From Nilaparvata lugens (lineage: Eukaryota > Arthropoda > Insecta > Hemiptera > Delphacidae), in assembly GCF_014356525.2 (NCBI RefSeq), contig NC_052506.1, positions 19,247,916 through 19,311,915 of the forward strand: DNA of 64,000 bases. The letters are read 5' to 3'. The position numbers and the translations under genes are program-made. This document shows, in pieces, positions 1 to 11,600 of the stretch (position 1 is its first letter; every line of letters starts with the position of its first letter). Under the pieces are notes generated by a model. It had not been told where the DNA came from. It saw nothing but the letters and a program-made list of their open reading frames with translations, and ran no database searches.

Positions 1-394
1 CAAATATGTACTGTATATTAAAATTGTCTTTATAAATAATGAGAAAGCGTGGGACAGCAATGGGTTGAAGGAGGATTTTTTTTATTTCAGTCTTTGCCTT
101 TTTCGAAATATATTTTGATTTTGAGTTCTCTTTACTGAATTCAGCTTACCTAGACTTTTAATGCAGCATTGGTTCCTATATTCAAGTGTAGGAATGAAAT
201 CATACAATAAGTAATTGCATAATTGTCAGGTTTTTCCAGAAACAGACTTACCTATCTCACCTAGAAGGAATGAAATCACACAGTAAATAATTGCATCACT
301 TTTCAGAAACAATATTACATTGAGTTCATTGAGCATCTTCATGGATTCAAGAGCAAATGAATAACTGCTTATTCAAACCATGTTTGCCTTGTAG
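1..394 (+). other. Elp3 intron, 3' part
   Basis: Non-coding, AT-rich. It ends in a clear acceptor (tgtttgccttgtag) before the first visible Elp3 exon. A short imperfect direct repeat (gaatgaaatca...ataattgcat) occurs near 193-225 and 269-300. Nothing else is recognised. Confidence 0.6.
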
Positions 395-3300
395 GAGTTC
401 TTCTACAATCCAGCCTTCCGGCCGGATGGGCTGAAAATCTACCCGACGCTTGTGATCCGAGGCACGGGTCTGTACGAGCTGTGGAAGACTAAGCGCTACC
501 AGAGCTACCCGCCCAGCACCCTCGTCAACCTGATAGCGCAGATACTTGCCTTGGTCCCACCCTGGACGCGGGTCTACCGTGTGCAGCGCGATATTCCCAT
601 GCCGCTAGTCACGTGAGTAGTTCAATCACTAATTGTTGCCTTTGATCAAGGTTCATAAATTCATTTATTGTACAGAACACTCAATATAATTATGACCGGA
701 GGAAAACTAGGCTGAACCTGTACCATTCCTCAAATTGTGTCACTTGTCAAGGGAGTAGACTTCCATAAGTCTTTAATGTATTTATGAATATTTGAATGGA
801 TGCCTTTCATCGATGTTAATGGATTCCCACGCTTATACGTGAATAGATTTTAAGGGACTTAATTTTAATAGACTTAAGGGAGTAGACTTCCATAAGTCTT
901 TGATGAATTTATGAATATTTGAATGCATGCATTTCATCGATGTTAATGGATTGTCACGCTTATACGTGAATAGATTTCAACACAATGCATCCATTGCTAA
1001 ATAATTTGAACCATAAGTTTGAACAATAAAAGTTTGGACCATGAAATCTAGAAATGGGTTATTGAATGTGTTCCTTAAAAATGGTTTACCTTAATGATGT
1101 CATTCTTACCAAACGAGTGTTCTAACTCCTATAAGCAGATCTATTGCAATGTTATTGTAAACAGATTACTAGATGCGAAATGACGGCAGAGAAGCTCATA
1201 ACCCAGGTTCAAACATTTGTGTGAACTCTACCGTCTTCTTTTATGTAACTTTTTTGAATCTATACTGTGCAAATGGCCACTTACTTTGTTTTAATTTGTT
1301 GTCATCTTATTCAGAACTTCAGCCCAAGCACTTTTATAAAAAATCCAACAGCTTCACTTTCGATTTCACTTAATTGTTTTGTCCTATTGTATCAAAATAG
1401 GAATAAAACATGTAGGCATGTACAGTAACAATTACATTTGTTTTTGCGCAAGCTGCTCAATAATGATAATAATTTGAATTGTCATCAATAATTTCACAAT
1501 TTCCATTAGTTTATTATTTTAGATTATGCAAGTTTTAAACTTCATCACCTAATTCCGATTTGAATTTAATGTGTATATCTTTTGTACTACTATTTATCAT
1601 CTAGTGACGTAATTAATATACATGTTTTTGGCTTCAGATCGGGTGTTGAGCATGGCAATCTGAGAGAATTAGCGTTAGCTCGCATGAAGGAAATGGGCAC
1701 GGATTGTAAGGACGTACGCACAAGAGAGGTTGGCATTCAGGAAATCCACCACAAAGTTCGTCCTTATGAGGTTTGTATGCAGTTAAAGACATTGTTTTGT
1801 ATTGGTGATCTTTGAAAAACGCTGCCACTGTACAATTGATGAAGTTCAAGGCTCAGCTTGTGAATTATTTTTTCATATTAAACGTTTTTGACCGAGCGAA
1901 GTGAGGTCTGAGATTCAAGTCGACGGTTTTGCATTTCTCTTTATGTTTATATGTTTATATTTATGTTCCGCATTTACAGCGAAACGCAGCAATAGATTTT
2001 CATGAAATTTAACATATACATACGGTTTTTTTTTTAATTTTGCATTTTAAGGATAATACAAAAGGAAAAGGAGTCTCCTTTGAACGCCAATATTACCGTA
2101 AAAATCAGACTTTAGAATTATTCATCATAAATCAGCTGTCTAGTGGACTATAATACTACCCGTTCAAAAACATCGAACATCTTGAAAATGTATCTTCCCA
2201 TCAACGTTAGTAGACAGTTGTCTACTAAAGGTAGGCGCACACAGATCGTCATCGGACGGACGGCACGCATCGGACGATTAGATTTGATGCATTGTTTTCA
2301 ATTGGAGTGCGCATACCTATACGATTAAGTATGCGCACTCCAATTGAAAACAATGCAGCAAATCTAATCGTCCGATGCGTGCCGTCCGTCCGATGACGAT
2401 CTGTGTGTGCCTACCTTTAGTAGACAACTGTCTACTAACGTTGATGGGAAGATACATTTTCAAGATGCTCGATGTTTTTGAACGGGTAGTATTATAGTCC
2501 ACTAGACAGCTGATTTATGATGAATAATTCTAAAGTCTGATCGTCCGAAGACGATCTGTGTACGCCTACCTTAACTTTGTCTTTCCATAAGCTGAGGCCA
2601 TCATTCTAGTTTGGAGTTATTGATAGAAAACATTTTTTTACATCTTTATTTTTTAATCTGATGATTAATATTGCAACAAATATTGTTGAAAAGAAATTGA
2701 TTTCTAAAATCATGAAAAGTGAGAAATTAAGTTTGTAGGAAATCAACATTATGGTAGTTTATTTTAACACACCGATTTTTCGCCAACACGACAACACAGA
2801 ATATTCTCTGATGGGTTGATTGGATTGGCGTATCGACGGCAGCCAGACCTGGTAACAGCGCTCACACTCACATTCCGGGACGACACGTCACGATACGATA
2901 GGACAGAAAGCTCTATGTTTATTTAGGATTTTTTCTAGACATTTCAAATTGATGAATTATTTATTAATTTTTGAGAAAACATAACAACAGGTCAATGTAA
3001 CTTACTGAGCGCGAGGTCTACTGTTCACAGAACTACTAGTAGTAATAATTCAGTTTACCTGGTTAAAAATTCTCTGAGTACTAAGTACTGGTTCTTTGAG
3101 TTTTGGTTTTCAAATATTGTTAGTTATGCTGTATAATATTGAAAAACATACCATTCCACTTAATACTGTAACTTGGAATTACGTTTTTAAAAATATAAGT
3201 TTTTTGATGCTTTAAGTATTCTATACCACAGAAGAGTTTGTGTGTAGAGAGGGTTCCTTTGTGAGATTTTTCTTCTTTTTTTGTAATACTGTATGTATTA

Positions 3301-5807
3301 TACATTTTTGACAATTCCTATTCTCTGATTAGAGTCTCTGGGAATCTTTAAAAACAAACAAACGTATATAATCATAATCTGCCTATGAAAACAGTTATTC
3401 TTGTTCTGTATTCTTTGGTTTTTCAGTGGCTGATTATTTTTCGAAGATACTTATCTATTTCTGTTATTTCAAATTAAAAAAATTGAAGAACTATATTGTT
3501 GTTGATTTTCAGGTGGAATTTATTAGAAGAGATTATACCGCAAATGGTGGTTGGGAAACCTTCCTTTCCTATGAAGATCCTGAACAAGATATTCTTATAG
3601 GATTATTGAGACTAAGGAAATGTTCTGAAGACACATTCAGGTTAGTAATCATTGAAAAATTAATTTTCCATCTCAGCGGCATTTAACACCTATAAATTTA
3701 AATACTGTTTGTAAAATTATCGTAGCAAAACTACTACTCCATAAATATTATGCTGTTGAAATTATTAAGCTTTCAAATGTTTTTTTTCGGCTTTCTAACA
3801 ACATTACCAAATAAGAAATAGTTATCACTTATATTTTTTCGTTAAGGCTACTCTTGAATAGAAATAAAAATCCCCTTTTACGTACCCTTTCTTTAAAATT
3901 GTTTATTTACAAAATGTTTCGGCCATGATGCAGTTATCAAGTATAATAAGTATAGGCCTATTATCAAGTTTTCATTTATTTTATTCAATAATTACTTGAT
4001 AATGGCATCATGGCCGAAACATGTCGTAAATAAACAATTTAAAAAAGGGTACTAAGCCTCTTTTTATTTCTAGTTTTCACTTGTATGCTCAAGGAATAGT
4101 TTCGGATCAGAAATATGAAGTGCGTAACATACACATAAACTTTTGGACTTTCACTTTCTTTAAAGAGAGATAGTGAAGCTAAGTTCAGATTATGATAATA
4201 ATTATTATAGATCATTGTATTGATGAATAAATGATTGATTGTTGTGTTGATGTTATTGTAGGCCTGAATTGAAAGGACAGGTGTCAATAGTGCGCGAGCT
4301 GCACGTGTATGGCAGTGTGGTGCCTGTGAGGGCGCGAGATCCCTCCAAGTTCCAACACCAGGGCTTCGGAATGCTGCTCATGGAAGAAGCCGAGAGGATA
4401 GCCAGAGATGAGCATGGCTCCAACAAGATTGCTGTTATATCAGGTAATCTATTACATGATTTTCTACTTTTTAATTATTTTCATAGGGATATTTGATAGT
4501 TCTTCAATTTGATGGACTAGACTCTGCTTGAATCAGTACAAATAATAGAATATTTTGATAAGGTGGCGGCAAATTTAAACAATGCACCTTTAGTGCATTG
4601 GGTTTTAATTGAATTCGTTGAATTTTAATTTATTTATTCTTTAGTTGATTATAATACTAGCAGGTAACCCGTGCTCCGCAAGGATCTATTTTAAAACTTG
4701 GCAAATTGAAAACTTGACGTAATGAAATTTTTAAGAATTGAAGATAGGCCTATAACCATCCTCGGTTAATTAAGAATCTATATGCAAAATTTTCAAGTTA
4801 ATCAGTCCAGTAGCTCAGACGTAACGATGCGTCAAACATAATTTTCCTATCCCGTACGTGTACGGGTCTAAGCCAGTTCTTTACTTTATAGATAACCTAA
4901 AAATGTGCACTATATTTTTCAAAATTGTGTAGGAAATAGTATGCTTGTTTTTTCTCCCACTACTTATTTTTGTCATAAGATGAAGTGAATAAATATTTGA
5001 TTGTTCAAGTGGAAGAGAGGCTCTTATTGCCTAAACTTCGCTCACGTTGTGAAAATAAAGGAATTTATCTTCATTCAATCATACAAGGAATCTCTTACTA
5101 CATTATTTGGGAGTGTAAGTGCCGTTTGCACAGTTCCAGTTTAAATTGAATTTCATTTTAAACTGGATTAAATCCATATCAAGTCTTGTTATTTATTATG
5201 TGCTTCATTTCAGTTTAAGCCACCAGCTGATTGAATTCAGTTTAAACTTTGACTGTGCAAACTGCCCTGAATGTAACGCTTTGTGAATTCATTTATGCAT
5301 CAAAACAATCACAAATCATAATGTAGATATAAATCATAATGTAGACTGGGCGAGAGCAACAGGCCCAGCCCAAAATATTGCTCTCCTCCCAAATTTTATA
5401 AATAGTAAAATTTCCTAAGATGATGATGGTGTTATTTTCACTGCTAAGATTTTGAGTCAAATTATTGGTCCAAAATGAATAAACTAGGAATTTTGAATTT
5501 CAGGATGAAGTACTGAATTAGAGACTAATATCAAAGTAACTTAATTGATTTGATTGGACGGTGAGGTGGTCTTTGAAAATTACTGTGGGCGTCCGTAACA
5601 AAAGTTGTTGATTGAGCTTCTTAGTAAGAGCTGGGATGACTTAAAGTAGATTTTTAAAATAATCTTTAGAACTTTTATGAACTGTTTGTGCTCAGTTTTT
5701 TCATACTTGGGTAATTTTGTTTGTTCACAGGTGTTGGTACACGTAATTACTACCGTAAAATGGGATATGAATTGGATGGCCCCTACATGTCAAAGTCGTT
5801 GATTTGA
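395..5807 (+). CDS. Elp3: Elongator complex protein 3 (Elp3), 3' part of the gene, five exons
   Basis: Elp3 is the catalytic subunit of Elongator, combining a radical-SAM core with a GNAT-type acetyltransferase domain to make the cm5U-type wobble-uridine modification of tRNA. Exons seen: 395-612, 1638-1770, 3513-3640, 4262-4443 and 5731-5807 (stop TGA 5805-5807). All have AG/GT borders and the phases join cleanly (2, 0, 2, 1). The chain reads [20 protein letters not shown], then [19 protein letters not shown], then [73 protein letters not shown] and [18 protein letters not shown], which follow animal Elp3 nearly residue for residue. The FQHQGFG...A segment is the acetyl-CoA binding motif. Only the end of the SAM core and the whole acetyltransferase domain are here; the 5' exons are off the window. 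The reading frame is intact. It is convergent with timeless. Confidence 0.97.
751..982. repeat. Tandem direct duplication in an Elp3 intron, period about 127 bp
   Basis: The block beginning gggagtagacttccataagt at 751 recurs at 878 with few differences, and both copies end near cgcttatacgtgaatagat. The two units abut through a short linker. It lies inside the intron 613-1637; the rest of that intron shows nothing else. Confidence 0.8.
1891..3040. mobile_element. Dispersed repeat family R1, copy 1, in an Elp3 intron
   Basis: It begins accgagcgaagtgaggt and ends gcgaggtctactgttcacag plus aactactagt. The same beginning, internal blocks (gttttgcatttctctttatg; caatattaccgt) and ending recur at 38789-39616 in a timeless intron, which defines a repeated unit of about 0.8-1.1 kb. 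No coding capacity was seen, so it is probably non-autonomous. This copy carries a large palindrome at 2104-2541 that the second copy lacks. The class is unknown. Confidence 0.65.
2104..2541. repeat. Near-perfect 213-bp-arm palindrome
   Basis: Arms 2104-2316 and 2329-2541 are reverse complements with about three mismatches noticed, separated by a 12-bp loop (2317-2328). Mirror-image 61-codon open frames arise from the two arms and are a by-product of the palindrome. The unit sits inside repeat R1. Confidence 0.9.
3861..4070. mobile_element. MITE-like inverted-repeat element in an Elp3 intron
   Basis: The left half (tttatttacaaaatgtttcg, then gccatgatgc) is complementary to the right half (gcatcatggccgaaac, then gtcgtaaataaacaa). 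Outer ends gaaataaaaa and tttttatttc also pair. The arms are about 85 bp around a central AT-rich spacer and there is no coding sequence. Confidence 0.7.
4651..4895. repeat. Degenerate interspersed repeat in an Elp3 intron
   Basis: The block starts near actagcaggtaacccgtgct followed by ccgcaagg and ends near ttactttatagata. It resembles the actagctggcccggcgaact-type repeat at 13771, which ends tttatttatatagat. This is probably a non-coding tail of a retrotransposon family; the class is inferred from general pattern only. Confidence 0.35.
5119..5267. mobile_element. Small inverted-repeat element in an Elp3 intron
   Basis: Terminal segments gccgtttgcacag and gactgtgcaaactgc pair, with inner repeats of cagtttaaa/tttaaactg. 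Related sequence (aaacggatttaaaccagttt ... cactgggcaaacggcc) occurs at about 58480-58577, so this looks like a dispersed family. Confidence 0.5.
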
Positions 5808-5814
5808 AACGGTC

Positions 5815-5820
5815 AATAAA
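5815..5820 (+). terminator. Elp3 polyadenylation signal
   Basis: AATAAA lies 8 bases after the Elp3 stop codon. This is very close for an animal 3' UTR, but it is the first canonical signal after the stop. Confidence 0.5.
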
Positions 5821-8662
5821 ATAGAGTCATAGATGTTTCAGTCACGAGAAAAAGCTCGGTCCTCAGGCCGCTGCAGTTCCAAGCGGTTTTTCATGGCTGA
5901 ACCATCTGTATCATAATTTGATTGCTGAAGAGTGAAGATTTTATGTAAATTGTTACTTAGTAATACAATTTATGAGTGAGAACCTAATTTTTCTTACGCT
6001 CCTGATATATCTTGACAGTTGACCAGACTGATGCATAGAATTAAACATGGATGAAATAATGATGCATAGATTCAAACATGGATTGAATGAACAACCGTAT
6101 AAAACGTAAGTTAAAGAAGACCAATATTGCTGTTCTAATTCTATTACTGTGACATTTTGTATCGGTACCAAGTATAGATTGACCAGATACGAGTAGAAGG
6201 TTTATATTGCAACGGTATGAGGGGTGGCTTATCACTGCACATGCGCTGGGAGGATGTGTTTATAGATTTTAAAACGACATCTGAGTTTTAATCCTGGAAG
6301 AACGGAAGGTATTACAATGTTTGAATGAAATAATGAGTAATACACACTGAATAACTGTATATATTCTGACAAATTTATTAATAATTGTATTACAGTTGAC
6401 AACACACTAATCGATGATCATAATGATGATAAAATTCCATTGCCAGCGGTTATGAGTAGGATCATAAGATTACAAGTTTAATATATATTTCCACAGTAAT
6501 CACAAGTCAATAAATTTGAACTAATCATTTATTAAAAGCTAGAAATTCTCTGTACAAAGCTGTAACAACATCACACTCTGGCAATAAAAATATTATCTGA
6601 ATAATTATCTTGATTGGCAGGTACCGTATAACTCGACACTTTAATGCCACCGACAACGATAATAACATTTAAATCATGGACGATCTGATAAGAGATAGCT
6701 CTGATAGAGAGAGAGACTAAAATTTTTAGGAACGTATAAAACACATGACATATCTATAAAAATTATAAAACTTTTATTTATATTAGGAAAACGTAGATTT
6801 CTGTAAATAGGATGCAAGATTAGCTCTTCATAGATGGCGATTCATGATTGAATAAGAGGATATTGTCAAATTAACTCAATTTATCGATTATAAAAAAGTT
6901 GTATTGTAGGCTATTGCATTTTGTTTGTATTAAGTAGCTAAATTGATTAGAGTTGATAACATAGTATTATCCATTCCATAAAAACGCCAACTATCTAGAA
7001 GCTAGGATTTGAAGTATGAAAAATAATAGAATATATTCATTTTGAATTTTAATAAATTTAATTTGATCATGATCGCGGTAATAGGGTTAAGTTATAAGTC
7101 TATTTGAATGAGTTTATGCAATGGAAGACTTTAAATTGAAGAGAAAACGAGGAATCTTTAAATATATTTCAATGCTTCAATAGATTCGAGATTGAAAGAT
7201 GATGGAAAATAAATTAAAGATTGAGAAAATGAATAAAATATGTCAAATTTATTTATGAATAATAGCAGGGTTTTCAAATTGAACAACTTCACTGAAATGT
7301 ATCTGATGATTGAGCAATTTTTTTCCAAAACAGTAAAATAATACTGTTTTTCCAAAACAGTAAAAATTATAGACTATAAATATTAAATTAGAAGAGTAAT
7401 GGATGATGATGTTTTTAAATTATAGGTGATGCAGAAAAAATATGTTGAAACAGCAAAAGTATACTATTACAATGAATGTAGTGATAGGCCTAATACACAT
7501 ACGGTACACCAAAAGTACAAGGTGCGGCATTATACAGTACTAACTACTTTATATACTGAAGTTATCATCTGGACCAACAAATTTGCTACTAAATCATGCT
7601 TTCACTATATTTAATGTACATAATCATAAGTTGAGTGCTGTGGTATAGTATTATAATCAGATTAACGTAATCAATATTTTTGATACCTTACATACATTGC
7701 ATATTATGTAAAGGACAATATGAAATACATTGTTTAGTCTTCTTTAATTATGCCAGCAAACCTGAAGTTTGTGCGCTAGCAATCTCATAAGTAGATGTTC
7801 CATTCCACAAATATCATAATGCAAAATAGATATAAATATCCATCTCAAATATTAAATAGATATTATTTATGTACGAAAAGTATCAATAACATCAAAGATT
7901 GATTTTTCAAATCTCAATTTCACCAATAAACTGAACCCTACCTTTACAAACTAAAGAGGCCTACACCTACTTGAAATGAAAAATCTAGATATCATAATTA
8001 TTATGTTCAAATACTTCTCATGAAAAGGCTGGCCATCAATCCTAAAGTTGTAGAATATCATAAATCCCTCATTAAACTGAAGCATGAATTTACAAACTCG
8101 AGTTGTCTTCTTCAAATAAAAACATCTAAATAACATTGATCGCTCACCTACATTTCTTAGAAAAATTAACTATATTTCGATACTAGTACGGTAGTAACAA
8201 TCATGAATTTCACTATTAAACTGAACCATCAATTTACAAACTAAAGCTAACTACTTAGAATGAAAACATCCATAATATGATGTTTCTCACAAAATGCAGG
8301 CCGTGAACATTTTTTTGAAACTTCCACTACTATACTGTGAAGCTCCTAATAAATTTTACTACAGGAAAAATATAGTATATCATTGACAGTGAACAATGAA
8401 TGTTATTGGCCCCAAATGTTTGTCACTGAGACAATGAGTATTTTTACATAAAGCAATTCCATTCCAATGAATTAAATTTGATCACTTGAAGTAATATCAT
8501 CACTATTAAGAGATATTGAAACAAGTTCCAATCATGATTGATTGACTAATCCTATTCTGCCTGAAAACGACTCAATGGTGGATAAAAGTGAAGATTATGT
8601 GTCTCTAATATAATTGGACGTGTTATGATGCGATGTATTCACTCATCGATTGTTTTCTCCGA
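5821..8662. other. Convergent Elp3/timeless intergenic DNA and the timeless 3' UTR
   Basis: There is no coding sequence I can support. The interval separates the Elp3 stop from the timeless stop. On the minus strand the first AATAAA after the timeless stop is near 7249 and others follow near 6776 and 6523, so the 3' UTR length cannot be fixed from sequence. Confidence 0.5.
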
Positions 8663-11600
8663 TCAAGAAAAAGAGAATTTAGAGCTGAGATGGGGGTCGG
8701 CTGAGCTCACTGGTATGTCCTCATCACTGACGCACATGTGTGACAAGTCAGACTCGCTGCATGCGCTCACTGTCTCTGTCTCAAGATTCCTGTTAAATAA
8801 ATCCACACAATTCGTGAATCCACCCATCTCGACAACTCAGTACAGTTTATACAAACAAAAACAGTATTCAAAAGCGTTGACAATGATTAACAAAATTATT
8901 TCATCTTTTAGAGTAAACTATAAATACAATACACTATAATTCAATGAGAACTGTGGAATGATACATGCATAGGATGTACAACAGTGAAAGACTGGCATGG
9001 TACAGAATATTATTCACTCCTCCTATTCATTCAATAATTATTCACAATTCGTGGCAGTGATTGGAAGAGAACCGATTGGCTCCAGCCAAACTGTTCCAGG
9101 TTGGCTTCAGCCAAGATGATAGATTCTCTACGTGAGCTCTTCTTAAGCTGAGATTACATACAGTAGCCGAGACCTTCATTTCTTTTTTAACATCCTTTTT
9201 ATATTTTTTCAAAAAATATCAGGGCTTTGAAACATTTGGACAATATATTACAGTAGGGGTGTAAGAGCGGTTCTGGGCCCTCCGATCTAACCTTTAAATA
9301 GGTAATTTAAATGTAATTTGATTTTAAGTAATCTAAATCCAAAAGAGTTTTTGGATTTAAGATCCAACTCTTTCACGTTTTTAAGTATTTGGACTGGAAG
9401 TTGGACTCAAATTCAAAATTGAGAATATTGAATAAAACAGCCTATTTTTGGACTTATGAATCAAAATTTGGAGAAGGAACAGTTTTGGGCTGTGCCTATT
9501 GTTCCTTCCCCAATTATTTTAATGAATTGTATTTTATACATCATCATTGAATAACGAAATAATAAGGAACCTAACCTAATACCATATACTATAATGAATT
9601 TTAAATTTTATAAATTCAAACTTGATAAAATTTCAATTCTTTTCATGTCATTACACGCCTTAAAAGAACACGACATGAAAAGAATCAGAAATTAAAAAAA
9701 TATAAAGTAATCGGTTAGGTTAGATAAGATAAGGGGTGGCCAGGCATGTCTGAACAGGTCTGCTCCCGGTCGGTGGGCCTCGAATCCCCCTTACATCTCT
9801 ATTTATTATTTACTTTTTGCTACTACGAGTACATTTCAAGAAAAAATATGAACTCACCTTTCAACTTTCAAACATAACTCTTTTAAGGAAGATGAACTAT
9901 TAATAGGAAAATAAATTAAGCTAGAGCTGATCTTCAGTTCAACACTGCATTTATCTTTGCGACCAAATAACTATTATTTTCTAAACTACTTGACAGTGAA
10001 ATTATCTGTTCCTCTCACCTCGTCACTTCCTCGAATATACTTCACCAGACCAACTATCACACCATCACAACAGCTCATGGCATTAATAATAGATAATGTA
10101 TACCTACAAACTTAATCAAACGAAGGATTATAGAAAAATTTTGATAAAGAGACCAGCACTTTTCAGAAGGTTACCAAGTGGAAGAAATAATATTTTAATA
10201 GGTATTCTATGTAACGTAAAACCTTTACAATATCAAATTGGTTAAATTTGTATGGTTGAATTTGGTAGGAATGACATCATTCACAGAAATTCCCGGTTAT
10301 GACTCATCAATATTAAATGATTTGATATATTTTACATGATAAAGGTATGAATCTGCGCTGAAGAGTATCTGAAACCAATTTAATTCAATTAAATATTGAT
10401 CCACATTTTATTTGTAAAACAGTAGTCGATGAATAATTTCATTAATCATGTCATGCTACTGATTTTCATATTTGTATAAATAGCACTGATCAGTTACAAC
10501 GTAGAGAATGATAAATTGTTCAAATTCCTTCTAGTGACGAACTTATAAGGACACTTCATCAGATAAATATACTAGACGGGACTAAAATACGACACAGAGA
10601 AATAAATGTGGGAAAGTACGGTTACAGATTCATTAGAATCTATCTTTGATATCAATTCAAACCTAGTTTTAATTAATGACATCAACATTTTTAATATTAA
10701 ACATCCATACTTTTACAGATGTCATTAATTAGTCGACTGTGATGTCTATTGAAAATGCTCAATCGGTTATAAAAATCAATCCGAAACTTAAATAAAATAT
10801 TTTCTTTTTCGGATTTATTTGGTGTTGAAAAAGGAACACATCTCAAGTCTATTTTGCCTCTCTTATCTTCTTAATATCCTTCAAAGATCAGATATTTACG
10901 GTATACTGGTAGTTGGAGGGTTTGAATATTTTACAGGGTGCTGTAATGAGAAAATAATGAGTGAAATGGAACATAAATTAGTAAAGTTGTTGACATGAAA
11001 TATGACATGAGTTAATGATGTGACGCCAACGAAGAATTAATGACGAGAAGATAAATAAGTAAAGATGAGAAAATAAATTAAGAAATAAGTAAGGATTTCT
11101 GGGTGATTCAATTTATGAATAAAAATAATTGAACATAACATAGAATAATTCCAAAACACATTTTGAATTCCTGGTTGCTAGCTAAAATTTGTTTGATCAT
11201 TTCCATAACGATATCTCGAGATCAATCCACAGTCACATGTCACAATCTGTGGCAAAATATGAATTGCATCAATAGTAATGTATACGAATCATATAGAATA
11301 GAACAGTTATTAACTGATACCTATTCATTTAGTTAGTTGGCAGTATAAATAATAAAACAGCCAATTTAACATAAGAGGTAGGTGTAACTTGTATCTTTCA
11401 CAGGTATTATTAGCTAAAAATTTCTATAAAATTCAATAACAATAAGTATCGCCGATTTTACTATTGCCAGCCCTACAACTATTGATTTCAAACCACTAAC
11501 TTTTTCTGCTTGAAACATCATATCAATTTCAGGAACATGGACAATCGGACATCCTTCCTTATCTGATAAAACGAAACTTATTCCATTCGATCTAAACGGC

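Noticed and set aside
2143..2502. Two similar 61-codon frames on opposite strands
   Set aside because: They are mirror images produced by the palindrome, not genes.
4302..4307. CACGTG E-box in Elp3
   Set aside because: It lies in coding sequence (Leu-His-Val codons of a conserved segment) and needs no regulatory explanation.
8625..8939. 104-codon plus-strand open frame
   Set aside because: It lies antisense to the last tim exon, whose frame, splice acceptor and stop fit the protein.
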